This document shows, in pieces, positions 6,574 through 14,021 of a stretch of 15,381 bases of DNA. Numbering within the stretch: position 1 is the stretch's first letter; each line of letters begins with the position of its first letter. The position numbers and the translations under genes were made by a program. The stretch covers positions 1 through 15,381 of the forward strand of contig CAJUTJ010000129.1 in the NCBI GenBank assembly GCA_910589655.1. The letters are read 5' to 3'. This DNA is from an uncultured Acetatifactor sp. (GTDB lineage Bacteria > Bacillota > Clostridia > Lachnospirales > Lachnospiraceae). Below the pieces are notes generated by a model. The model did not search any database. It had not been told where the DNA came from and was given only the letters and a program-made list of their open reading frames with translations.

Positions 6574-6851
6574 CATGTTTTCACCTATTACTTCCATACT
6601 TCCAAACATGCCGACACAGTCGGCACAAACAATTTATGAATTGGTGCAAATCCGGAAGAATCGCGCCAGCGATTCTTCTAACTGCTTTAGCAGTTTGGGG
6701 AGAAGCTCTGCTCCGCAGAGCGTGAAATCACTTAGCGAGGTCCTTTCGAGCTTAGTGATTTCCTTCACACTTCCAGACATGCCGACACAGCCGGCACAAA
6801 CAATCAATGAATTGCCGCAAGGCCGGAAGAATCGCGCAAGCGATTCTTCGA

Positions 6852-6933
6852 GGAATGATTTAGTTTCTCTTAGGTTGTGTTCAAAGAGGGGTGTTTACAC
6901 ACCCTCTTTACAACCTTAGAGAAACTTCATTCC
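6852..6933. repeat. Long hairpin, array interval 2
   Basis: GGAATGA (6852-6858) pairs with TCATTCC (6927-6933), AGTTTCTC (6862-6869) with GAGAAACT (6919-6926), then a run through AGGTTGT/ACAACCT to an apex GAGGGGTGT/ACACCCTC. Confidence 0.8.
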
Positions 6934-7045
6934 TTTCACACTTCCAAACATGCCGACACGGTCGGCACAAACAATTTATGAACTGGTGCAAGGCCGGAAG
7001 AACGCTGCTCTTGCGTTCTTAAAGGAATGGCAAAGCCATTCCTTG

Positions 7046-7128
7046 GGAATGACTTAGATTTTCTTAGGTTGGGTACAAAGAGGGGGTGTTTACACACCCT
7101 CTTTCCAACCTTAGAAAATCTTCATTCC
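7046..7128. repeat. Long hairpin, array interval 3
   Basis: The same architecture as the interval 2 hairpin: GGAATGA (7046-7052) with TCATTCC (7122-7128), but AGATTTTC (7056-7063) with GAAAATCT (7114-7121), and AGGTTGG with CCAACCT. Both arms changed together relative to the other copy. Confidence 0.8.
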
Positions 7129-7138
7129 GTTCACACTT

Positions 7139-8173
7139 TTACTGTACGAACTGCACCGACACATTTCCCATTGCACAATCTATACCTATAGTCTTGCTTG
7201 CGTTATTATCGATATACTTTTGGCTGGAAAAACCGCTGCTGCCGGAGTTCCCCAAAGTCACATTCCCCAGCGCTTTGGATAGCTCATAGTTAAAATCCCG
7301 CTGACTTCCTTCCAGACGTAAAGAAACATTTCCCATGGAGCATGTCATATCGGCATCTCCGTCCAATGTCCCTGAAAGTGTAAAATCACCCAAGCCAACC
7401 TCTGCGTCCAGCTCTCCCACATTTACCTCTTTCAGCTTGATCTGGCCAAGCCCCACGGAAACTTCCAGTTCCTCCGCCATTAAATCGTTCAGCGTAATTT
7501 GTCCCGCACCTACCGCCAATTCTACCTTATCCGCCTGAAGTCTGTCAAAGCTCAGCCGTCCCGCGCCTACTTCGATGTCGGCACTGTCAAAATATGCACT
7601 CTCCGGAATATAGAAAGTGATCTGACAACCGTTTAAATCATCCCATCTCTTGACTGAGGACGAGGAACGGATATAAAGTGTATTGTCTTCCACATATCCT
7701 TGAAACTTTCCCGCATAATTCGCTTCCAGATAGAAATTCTCATCCGGAGAGACCTTGGTGGTAAATGCGCATGCGCCCACCTCAAAATTCAACTCCCGGA
7801 TATCGCTGCCAAGGCTGTAACGATCTACATTTCCTCTTAAGATACTATACCGGCTGTCAAAACCAATGTCATCAATATGCTCCAGAAAATCCGATTCATC
7901 TATGTGCTCCAGAAAATCCGGCTCCTCCGGCCAAACATTCTCATCCGGAAAATCCATATCGTTCATCCAGCCTATAAAATCATTTTCTCCCACCTGAATT
8001 CCCCAGCTTGAAAAGGGATCCAATCCGATTTTGACCCGTCCTCCCGTAACGCTTTCCACAACGTCCTCTATGGTAGTTCTTCCCTTGATTCTGCTTGCCA
8101 CCGTTCCCATGACCATACCGATTACAATCAGGACAACCGCTGTGTAGGCACATCCTATCATAAATTTTTTCAT
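7139..8173 (-). CDS. DUF4097 beta-repeat protein, membrane-anchored
   Basis: A 344-aa protein with one N-terminal TM helix (about 4-26: IGCAYTAVVLIVIGMVMGTV) and a long extracytoplasmic part. The second half is the DUF4097 (PF13349-type) right-handed beta repeat, with recurring VGAG / VGLG / MGN turns, e.g. IEVGAGRLSF, LAVGAGQITL, VSVGLGQIKL, AEVGLGDFTL and CSMGNVSLRL. Members are widespread in Firmicutes next to PadR and DUF1700 genes; the molecular function is not established, an envelope-stress or adhesin-like role being usual guesses. The ATG at 8173 is chosen because a near-perfect AGAAGGAGG lies five bases upstream; a frame extension to 8218 has no such signal. DFLEHID occurs twice nine residues apart in an acidic linker, encoded by a 27-bp direct repeat (7878-7893 and 7905-7920). 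Third gene of the PadR operon. Confidence 0.88.
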   Translation of the reverse strand: MKKFMIGCAYTAVVLIVIGMVMGTVASRIKGRTTIEDVVESVTGGRVKIGLDPFSSWGIQVGENDFIGWMNDMDFPDENVWPEEPDFLEHIDESDFLEHIDDIGFDSRYSILRGNVDRYSLGSDIRELNFEVGACAFTTKVSPDENFYLEANYAGKFQGYVEDNTLYIRSSSSVKRWDDLNGCQITFYIPESAYFDSADIEVGAGRLSFDRLQADKVELAVGAGQITLNDLMAEELEVSVGLGQIKLKEVNVGELDAEVGLGDFTLSGTLDGDADMTCSMGNVSLRLEGSQRDFNYELSKALGNVTLGNSGSSGFSSQKYIDNNASKTIGIDCAMGNVSVQFVQ

Positions 8174-8224
8174 ATTAACCTCCTTCTTGCTGCAACCCGG
8201 AAATATGAGCGCAGGCATTCGATT

Positions 8225-8890
8225 CTATTTCCGCTTACACAGTCCCTGAAACAATTTATTCAATCCTCTGACAGCAGCAGGTGTAACAATCCCTGCCATG
8301 GCAACCGTCAACATTAAAAATAAAATCCCCAGACCGCCGCATACAAAGCCGGCTCCTAATAAAGCCACCCCCACCAACGGATCTGTCCACATACACATCA
8401 CACCTGTGACGAGCATTACCACTAATAATACAAATAACATGATTGCGGTAACGCCGAAGCCGAAAATCAAGGCAAACCAAGTAACAATAATTCCTGCCAG
8501 TGTTCCAAGAGCCCCGCAGGCAAGCCCGAATGCCACCGGAGAAATGAAGATGCAGCCGATTACTATCAGCACAATTGCCCATGCGGGCATACTGTCATTT
8601 TTCGACGATTCGCACTTCGTCTGCTGCTCTCCGGCCTGCTGGTATTGAACCACTGCCCTGTTTTGAGCTCTCTGGTATCCGGAATCCCCGTACCCCGACC
8701 CGTTAATATCCCTCTTAATATTTTCCGCGACTTTCGCGGGATTTCCCAATGCTTCAATGACTGCCTGCTCATTTTCCGGCCCCGCATCATTAAAATATTC
8801 ATTATAATATTGCAATGCCTCCTCACGCTCCGAAGGAGAAATATTTTGAAGCAGGCTTTCCAACTGTTTCATAAAATCAACTCTGTTCAT
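8225..8890 (-). CDS. DUF1700 membrane protein
   Basis: The 221-aa product starts with the DUF1700 cytoplasmic helical domain (1-62: MNRVDFMKQLESLL, EREEALQYYNEYFNDAG, VIEALGNPAKVAENIKRDI), followed by a Q-rich linker (about 70-98) and three to four hydrophobic segments (about 103-125, 127-162, 170-202), ending in a basic tail GLCKRK. This family couples with PadR regulators and DUF4097 proteins and is presumed to sense or transmit an envelope signal; no biochemical function can be claimed. The ATG at 8890 gives the canonical N-terminus and overlaps the end of padR by 14 nt, which suggests translational coupling. Fifty-one bases separate it from the DUF4097 start. An in-frame start at 8929 would add an atypical basic extension. 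Confidence 0.87.
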   Translation of the reverse strand: MNRVDFMKQLESLLQNISPSEREEALQYYNEYFNDAGPENEQAVIEALGNPAKVAENIKRDINGSGYGDSGYQRAQNRAVVQYQQAGEQQTKCESSKNDSMPAWAIVLIVIGCIFISPVAFGLACGALGTLAGIIVTWFALIFGFGVTAIMLFVLLVVMLVTGVMCMWTDPLVGVALLGAGFVCGGLGILFLMLTVAMAGIVTPAAVRGLNKLFQGLCKRK

Positions 8891-9257
8891 AACTTTTCCC
8901 ACTCCCTTCCGGGTTATCCTTTCCCTCATTAGAATTTATGTCTATTCTGCCTTCAAACAGACCTGTAATCTTATCTGAATACCTGCGCCATTCACTCTCG
9001 TACAGCCTCAGCTGCGCCCAGCCTCTGCTGGTAACTTTATAATAGCGCCTGTTCCTGCCGGCACATTCCATATCATAAACTTCCAGACATTCGTCCTTTT
9101 GCAGCCTTCTGAGCACCGGATATAATGTGGACTCAGACAATTCAATAACCTGTCGCACATCCTGTGTGATCTTATATCCGTAAGTTCCCTCCGGCTGCTT
9201 TGAGACCACCGCCAGCACTATGGCATCCAGAAGAGCCGAACCTGTATTAAATACCAT
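8877..9257 (-). CDS. PadR-family transcriptional regulator
   Basis: The 126-aa protein is a short PadR-type winged-helix repressor: helix 1 LLDAIVLAVVSKQPEGTYGY (9-28), recognition helix SESTLYPVLRRLQK (41-54), wing AGRNRRYYKVTSRGWAQL (66-83) and a short C-terminal dimer helix. It most likely controls its own operon through the palindromes at 9445-9457 and 9480-9492. The start at 9257 has AAGGAG seven bases upstream; the frame continues open to a TTG at 9377, but that extension has no binding site at a workable distance. The last 14 nt overlap the DUF1700 gene. The inducing signal is unknown; in the family it ranges from phenolic acids to drugs and envelope stress. Confidence 0.9.
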   Translation of the reverse strand: MVFNTGSALLDAIVLAVVSKQPEGTYGYKITQDVRQVIELSESTLYPVLRRLQKDECLEVYDMECAGRNRRYYKVTSRGWAQLRLYESEWRRYSDKITGLFEGRIDINSNEGKDNPEGSGKSYEQS

Positions 9258-9317
9258 GTTATCTCTCCTTATTATATTGCCGCAAGCAGCAACTTGTTTT
9301 GTCTCTGCATCCTCTAT

Positions 9318-9336
9318 GTCGCAGCTTAACTGCGAC
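9318..9336. promoter_or_regulatory. Hairpin in the padR leader
   Basis: GTCGCAG (9318-9324) and CTGCGAC (9330-9336) form a perfect 7-bp stem with a 5-nt loop in the roughly 215-nt leader of the operon. No T run follows, so it is not a simple attenuator. Confidence 0.4.
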
Positions 9337-9444
9337 TCACAATCCATTGTAATATTCTCTATACACCTCCCCTGCAAACCACACTTTCACTTGAAATTGT
9401 TTTTATTTCATATAACCGGCCAAACTATTGTTGCTGTATAATAA

Positions 9445-9457
9445 TATATGACATATA
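9445..9457. promoter_or_regulatory. Candidate PadR operator 2
   Basis: TATATGACATATA is a perfect palindrome around a central A. It lies downstream of the promoter, 35 bp centre to centre from the matching site at 9480-9492. ATGNCAT-type cores fit known PadR-family sites. Confidence 0.55.
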
Positions 9458-9477
9458 ATATCTCAGCTGATGAGAAT

Positions 9478-9506
9478 ACTATATGCCATATAATATTATG
9501 TGTCAA
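9478..9506 (-). promoter_or_regulatory. Promoter of the padR-DUF1700-DUF4097 operon
   Basis: On the minus strand a consensus TTGACA (9501-9506) and TATAGT (9478-9483) are separated by exactly 17 bases. This is the best promoter in the window and is covered by a candidate operator. Confidence 0.75.
9480..9492. promoter_or_regulatory. Candidate PadR operator 1
   Basis: TATATGCCATATA has the same two arms as the other site around a central C. It overlaps the -10 box and part of the spacer of the operon promoter, the expected position for repression. Confidence 0.6.
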
Positions 9507-9554
9507 TATATATTTGCCAAATATTTTCTAAAGAAAAACTTAAGAAGCGTTTTG

Positions 9555-10868
9555 TTATCGTTCCATCTTCCAAAAATAAGCGCTGTATGCGGGAAGCTTG
9601 CTGCCTCCTCCAAAATCATGGTCAGCGCCGCTGATGAGATCCACCGCCGTTCCGCAGCCCGCGTCAAAATGAGCGTCAAAGTCTTCACCGTCGGCGTTGA
9701 TCGCCACAAGCACTCTCTCGTTGTCGGTCTTTCTCTCAATAATGCATTGCTTATTCGTCAGCAGAACCGAGCGGAAGCTGCCGTAATTGAGCGCCTCGGA
9801 ATTCTTTTTGGCCTCTGCAAGCTTGCAGATCCATTCACTCAGGCCGTTCCACACAGGCTCTTCAAAGCAAGGCCGAAGAGATGGATCTCCCTGTGATTTC
9901 TCCCCCTTTGCGCCCCACTCGCTTCCATAATAAACACAAGGAATACCTGGCATTCCGAATTGAAGGGCATAGATGAGGGGCAGATGCTTTTCATTGGTAA
10001 GAATGCTGGCCACTCTGGTGACATCATGGTTATCCACAAAGGATAACAGGTGCTTTCCTTTATAGAGCGTCCAGTTCTCCGGCCCGAACTGCCTCATCAA
10101 AGAGTGGACAATCTCAAACATGTTCATGCTGTTAAAGCTGCTGTACAGTCCCTTATAGCATTCATAATTTGTGACGGAATGAAGCATACTGTCGTTCATC
10201 ATCCGGTTATAATCACCGTGGAGCATTTCACCGATCAGGACAAAGTCTTCCTTTAACCCTTGCGTATATCCTCTCAGCCTGCGCACAAAGTCCTCGTCCA
10301 GACTGTAAGCCACATCCAGACGCAGGCCGTCAATGTCAAATTCGTCCACCCAGAATTTCACGCTTTCCAACAGATGGTTAATTACAGCCTCGTTGCGCAA
10401 GTTCAGCTTAACCAGATCATAGTTGCCTTCCCATCCTTCATACCAAAGTCCGTCGTTATAATTAGAATTACCACCGAAGTCAATACGATAAAACCAGCTT
10501 GTGTAAGCCGAACCTTCTCTGTTTTTCACCACATCCTGAAAGGGGCCGAACCCTCTTCCCACATGGTTAAACACACCGTCCAGCACCACTTTGATGCCGT
10601 TTTCGTGCAGTTTTCCACATACCTCCCTGAAATCCTCGTTTGTGCCCAGACGTGTGTCCAGCTTACGGTAATCCCTTGTGTTATAGCCGTGAGTGTCCGA
10701 CTCGAAAATAGGTGAAAAGTAAATTGCGTCTATTCCCAGCTTCTTCATATGAGGAATCCAATCCAGCACCTTCAGAATCCGGTGTTCCAACACACCGTCA
10801 TTTTCAAAGGGCGCTCCGCAGAACCCCAAGGGATAAATTTGATAAAAAACACTTTCGTATGCCCACAT
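9555..10868 (-). CDS. GH13 alpha-amylase family enzyme, intracellular
   Basis: A 437-aa glycoside hydrolase family 13 protein with the four conserved regions of the (beta/alpha)8 barrel: I DGVFNH (97-102), II GLRLDVA with nucleophile D185, III LIGEM with acid/base E214, and IV FVDNHD with D282. The N-terminus MWAYESVFYQIYPLGF goes directly into the barrel, with no signal peptide and no N-terminal CBM34-type domain. It should act in the cytoplasm on maltodextrins, as an alpha-glucosidase, cyclomaltodextrinase or related transglycosylase; sequence alone does not choose. A C-terminal beta domain follows about residue 360 (RSVLLTNKQCIIERK, RVLVAINADGEDFD). The ATG at 10868 has GAGGAG eight bases upstream; a nearer upstream ATG is in another frame. 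No clear terminator or promoter is seen, and the flanking genes do not show a dedicated sugar operon. Confidence 0.92.
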   Translation of the reverse strand: MWAYESVFYQIYPLGFCGAPFENDGVLEHRILKVLDWIPHMKKLGIDAIYFSPIFESDTHGYNTRDYRKLDTRLGTNEDFREVCGKLHENGIKVVLDGVFNHVGRGFGPFQDVVKNREGSAYTSWFYRIDFGGNSNYNDGLWYEGWEGNYDLVKLNLRNEAVINHLLESVKFWVDEFDIDGLRLDVAYSLDEDFVRRLRGYTQGLKEDFVLIGEMLHGDYNRMMNDSMLHSVTNYECYKGLYSSFNSMNMFEIVHSLMRQFGPENWTLYKGKHLLSFVDNHDVTRVASILTNEKHLPLIYALQFGMPGIPCVYYGSEWGAKGEKSQGDPSLRPCFEEPVWNGLSEWICKLAEAKKNSEALNYGSFRSVLLTNKQCIIERKTDNERVLVAINADGEDFDAHFDAGCGTAVDLISGADHDFGGGSKLPAYSAYFWKMER

Positions 10869-11241
10869 ACATAAATCTCCTCTCGCATATAATTTTATTT
10901 TTAAGGCAAAGACAGTTCATTGACCGTTTAAGTACTATAAATGAATGCTTGCCAATACCTTTTGTGGATAAAATGGATATCTGTGTCATTTTTTTTAGAA
11001 TTTCCGAGAAGAAATCCACCAAATCCACAGAGTTATCCACATCTACACTTCTGTCATTTTATCACACTTTACGTGTCAGTTCCACTAAAGCGTATAAGAA
11101 AAATCATTCTCCCGCTCTATACGTCCTGTTTTGCGGCCTGCTGCGCCTTAATTTAGTCAATACCGATCCACAAACCTCTCAAATCAATGCTTATCTCCTG
11201 CAAAGTATGACCCACACCCTGTGGAAAACTTTTTACACACA
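10869..11241. other. Intergenic region with DnaA-box-like sites
   Basis: About 370 bp without a credible gene. It contains TGTGGATAA (10963-10971), TTATCCACA (11033-11041) and TGTGGAAAA (11220-11228): two perfect matches to the DnaA box TTATCCACA and one TTTTCCACA variant. Partial TCCACA motifs also occur near 11014 and 11024. No AT-rich unwinding repeat or replication gene is adjacent. Confidence 0.45.
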
Positions 11242-13854
11242 CTAAAGCCATGCATCCCAAAATCTTTCCACACGCTTTGCCACCGTATCCACTGCCACCG
11301 TCTCAAAGCCTTCCCATTCTCTGGGAAACATCTTGCGGTATGCAATCTGGAGAAAACGCTCGTCCAATAAAGCAATGATTCCCACGTCCTCCGTAGTCCT
11401 GATTACACGCCCTGCAGCCTGAAGCACCTTGTTCATGCCCGGATATCGGTAGGAATAGTCAAACCCGTTTTCGCCCTCCATGTCAAAATATCTTTTTAGT
11501 ATCTCCCGTTCACTGCAAACTTGAGGAAGCCCCGTTCCGACGATAATCGCTCCGATTAGGCTGTCATTCTTCAAATCAATCCCCTCGCTGAAAATGCCGC
11601 CCAGCACACAGAATCCAATGAGAATAATATCCTCTTCCTCCTCTATATCCATCTCCACGGCGGTCTGCAGGTCACAATCGGCATTCCCCCGAAAACGGGA
11701 AAGGAAATTTTCCCGATCCGCCTCGCTCATGGAATCGTTTTGTAAGAGGCACTCCTTTCCCTCATCTGCAAAATATTTCATATAAATGTCATATATAGTG
11801 TACAAAAAGGCATAGGACGGGCAGAAAACCATATAGTTTCCATGCCTGTTTTTCACGATTTCGTCAATATAACGGGCAATATTATAATATTCCGTATCCG
11901 AGCGCCTTGTATATTTGCTGGTCACATCATGGGCAATTAATAACGCCCGCTTTTCCGGATGAAATACCGATTTCGCATAAACTTCATAATCCTCATCATC
12001 GCCTCCCAGCAGCTTTTTATAATACTGTATCGGCAGAAACGTTGCAGAGAACAAAATGGTACTGCGCCCTTTGAGCATACAATTTTTCAGATTTTCCGCC
12101 GGATTAACGCAGAACAGCTTAATCAGGAAATCTCCGTCTTCTCCTGTTTGGGTATACTTTACATAATGCTCGTCCAAAAGCTCATAAATTTCCAAAAAGT
12201 GAGCCACCTCAAAGTAAAAGTCCAGCAGCTGTTCTCTGACAGGAAGCTGTTCCTCCTCCGGCTCCGCCAAATACTCATCCAAAACGGCATGGAGCCGCAT
12301 GAGCGGCTTTAAAAACCCGTCTATACTTTCCACGGTCCGCCAGCCGTCACAATCCCGCTTCATCTCCAATAATTCTTCATTACATTTCTCCAAATGGTAG
12401 ATCATCTTGGAAGCATATCCTTGACGGACCAAGGCGCTTCTGCCCCCGTGCGGTTTTTCACTGCTCCGTCCACTCTCCTCCAAATCATATGACATACCTG
12501 TCATATCCAGTGTCATTTGTCCGGAAAAATCCTTCTTTTTCAAGGGTTTTGACGTTTCTGACATGATTGTCTGTTTTAATTCTCTGCGGGCTTCCAGAAA
12601 GGCATCCTTGTAAAGCGATGCACTGTACATTTCTCTTCCCCGATCGAGAAGATTATGTGCCTCGTCAATTAAAAAAATGTATTTCCCACTGCTTCCCTCT
12701 GCAAAAAATCTTTTTAAGTAAACGTGTGGATCAAAGAGATAATTATAATCGCAAATCACGGCATCAGCGAAAAGACTCATATCCAGACACATTTCGAACG
12801 GACACACATGATGCCTTTCCGCATACTCCGCAATCTGTTCTCTGCTGAAGCTCTCTTCCGAAGTCAGTAATTCAAACAGGGCATCATTGATTCTGTCGAA
12901 ATGGCCTTTTGCATAGGGGCAATATTCCGGATTGCATTCCACCCGTTCCATAAAGCAGCTTTTTTCCTTTGCCGTCAATATTATGCTTTTGAAATGAAGC
13001 CCCTTCCGGCGAAGCAGCTCAAAAGTCTCGTCCGCTACCGTTCTGGTAATGGTTTTTGCCGTCAGATAAAAAATTTTCTCCGCCATCCCCTGTCCTACAG
13101 CCTGAACGGCGGGATAAACGGTGGAGATTGTTTTCCCCACTCCCGTAGGAGCCTCCAGAAACAATTTTTTCTTATGATAGATGGTCCGGTAGACATTGGC
13201 TACAAGCTCTTTCTGCCCCTCCCTATAAGGAAAGGGAAATTTGAGACCATTTATGGAGTTCTGACGGATATGCTGCCACTTGCAAGAGTAGTCCGCCCAT
13301 TTCCGGTAAGCCCTCACCAGATTTTCAAACCAGTCCTCCAGCTGCCGAAAGGTATAGTCCTCATAAAAGTAACGTAATTCCTCCGTTTCCATATTACAGT
13401 AGGTCATACGCACCCTGATTTCATTTAATTTTTCTTGAAGAGCACAGATATAAGCATAGCATTTCGCCTGTGCAATGTGCAGAGGCAGGGGTTCTTTCAT
13501 TTTGGCAAGCTCCCGGTAAGTACCCTTGATTTCATCTATGATAACCTGCCCTCCCTGATGAATGATGCCGTCGGCACGACCTTCCACCACCAAAATATAA
13601 TTTTCCGTAGGCAAGGTATAGCGCAGTGTGACCTCCGCCTCGTATTCGGCGCCCATTCTCCGCTGAATCTTGCGGTGAATGCGGCTTCCCTCCTGCATGG
13701 CATTGTCGGGTGATACCTGATGCCGATTGTCAATGTCTCCATGACGTAAAATGAACTCCACAAGATTCCTGACGGAAACCCGTACTTCCATAGGCGGAAG
13801 CTCTCTTTCCACAAATCCGTTATCAGGTCTTCTCTCCGTGATCTCCGTATTCAT
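11242..13854 (-). CDS. RecB/Cas4-like nuclease fused to an XPD/DinG-type iron-sulphur helicase
   Basis: In the numbering used here residue 1 is the GTG at 13860; the ATG at 13854 (residue 3) is preferred because AGAAGG lies five bases before it, giving 870 aa. Residues 25-160 are a PD-(D/E)XK nuclease of the RecB/Cas4 type: H62, D97 (GRADG), E110-x-K112 (IIDEIKG) and the Q131-x3-Y135 motif. Then follow helicase motifs: FPYREGQ (209-216), Walker A EAPTGVGKT (236-244), an iron-sulphur region with C302, C309, C314 and C353 or C358, DEAH (399-402), LFSATFLP, the block from GIDLKNDSL to IIVGTGLPQ, and QAAGRVIR (motif VI). This is the superfamily 2 XPD/DinG group, which unwinds DNA 5'-3' and can clear secondary structures. 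A linker of about 45 residues after 430 is low in conservation. DNA repair or replication-fork processing is likely; no partner gene is present. Confidence 0.9.
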   Translation of the reverse strand: MNTEITERRPDNGFVERELPPMEVRVSVRNLVEFILRHGDIDNRHQVSPDNAMQEGSRIHRKIQRRMGAEYEAEVTLRYTLPTENYILVVEGRADGIIHQGGQVIIDEIKGTYRELAKMKEPLPLHIAQAKCYAYICALQEKLNEIRVRMTYCNMETEELRYFYEDYTFRQLEDWFENLVRAYRKWADYSCKWQHIRQNSINGLKFPFPYREGQKELVANVYRTIYHKKKLFLEAPTGVGKTISTVYPAVQAVGQGMAEKIFYLTAKTITRTVADETFELLRRKGLHFKSIILTAKEKSCFMERVECNPEYCPYAKGHFDRINDALFELLTSEESFSREQIAEYAERHHVCPFEMCLDMSLFADAVICDYNYLFDPHVYLKRFFAEGSSGKYIFLIDEAHNLLDRGREMYSASLYKDAFLEARRELKQTIMSETSKPLKKKDFSGQMTLDMTGMSYDLEESGRSSEKPHGGRSALVRQGYASKMIYHLEKCNEELLEMKRDCDGWRTVESIDGFLKPLMRLHAVLDEYLAEPEEEQLPVREQLLDFYFEVAHFLEIYELLDEHYVKYTQTGEDGDFLIKLFCVNPAENLKNCMLKGRSTILFSATFLPIQYYKKLLGGDDEDYEVYAKSVFHPEKRALLIAHDVTSKYTRRSDTEYYNIARYIDEIVKNRHGNYMVFCPSYAFLYTIYDIYMKYFADEGKECLLQNDSMSEADRENFLSRFRGNADCDLQTAVEMDIEEEEDIILIGFCVLGGIFSEGIDLKNDSLIGAIIVGTGLPQVCSEREILKRYFDMEGENGFDYSYRYPGMNKVLQAAGRVIRTTEDVGIIALLDERFLQIAYRKMFPREWEGFETVAVDTVAKRVERFWDAWL

Positions 13855-13860
13855 ATGCAC

Positions 13861-13949
13861 CTTCTTCCGTCTCCTTCCGTCTCGTTAAATCCTTCATTGT
13901 TGTCGGCACCGAGACAAGTTAAAAATGTCGTCCTCGGTCGTCTCAACAA
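13861..13949. other. Upstream region of the helicase gene, with an imperfect inverted repeat
   Basis: CACCGAGAC near 13908 and the mirrored CTCGGTCGTCTC near 13933, flanked by GTTGT and ACAAC, form an imperfect hairpin just before the helicase gene. I could not find a convincing promoter, so the helicase may depend on read-through past the HPr terminator or on a weak promoter. Confidence 0.35.
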
Positions 13950-14000
13950 CAAAAGACTCCCTATGAAGATAGTACTCTATCCTGCATAGGGAGTCAATTT
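13950..14000 (-). terminator. Terminator of the HPr-like gene
   Basis: GACTCCCTATG (13955-13965) pairs perfectly with CATAGGGAGTC (13985-13995); inside it GATAG/CTATC extends the fold. On the minus strand the stem is followed by TTTTGTTGTT. Confidence 0.8.
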
Positions 14001-14021
14001 GCTTTTTAGTATTGCATTGGA

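Larger units (their letters stand above)
6581..7138 (-). repeat. 171-bp-periodic array of structured repeats in the 3' UTR of the DUF4097 operon
   Basis: Three 60-bp cores lie at 6599-6658, 6770-6829 and 6941-7000, exactly 171 bp apart. Each begins CTTCCARACATGCCGACAC and ends CCGGAAG, and holds a small stem GCCGAC/GTCGGC and a second stem near AATTTATGAATT, closed by CTTCC/GGAAG. Each is followed by a variable hairpin set: GAAGAATCG stems (6655-6678 and 6826-6849) or AAGAACGC (6998-7020); AACTGC (6680-6695); GCTCTGC (6705-6721); a GAAATCACT stem (6724-6762); AAGGAATGGC (7022-7044); and long stems at 6852-6933 and 7046-7128. A partial fourth repeat edge (TTCACACTT) abuts the stop codon at 7139. 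There is no credible gene. Confidence 0.88.

Noticed and set aside
6223..6919. Three plus-strand frames of 82-131 codons in the hairpin array
   Set aside because: They run through hairpins and repeat copies, lack binding sites and show no protein family features.
6599..7000. CRISPR array
   Set aside because: The regular 171-bp spacing first suggested it, but cores are 60 bp, the spacers are palindromic and similar to each other, and no cas gene is present.
8174..8218. N-terminal extension of the DUF4097 protein (begins MPALIFPGCSKKEVN)
   Set aside because: The strong AGAAGGAGG lies within this stretch, correctly placed for the internal ATG at 8173. The extension would put residues ahead of the membrane signal.
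9258..9377. Forty-residue N-terminal extension of PadR
   Set aside because: It has a TTG start with no suitably spaced binding site, contains a leader hairpin, and the family begins at the internal ATG.
10869..11241. Chromosomal origin of replication
   Set aside because: DnaA-box-like sites are present, but there is no dnaA, dnaN or other origin gene, no AT-rich repeats and no strand switch of genes.
10712..11245. 177-codon plus-strand frame starting inside the GH13 gene
   Set aside because: Composition is that of intergenic DNA, there is no binding site, and it overlaps the 5' end of GH13.
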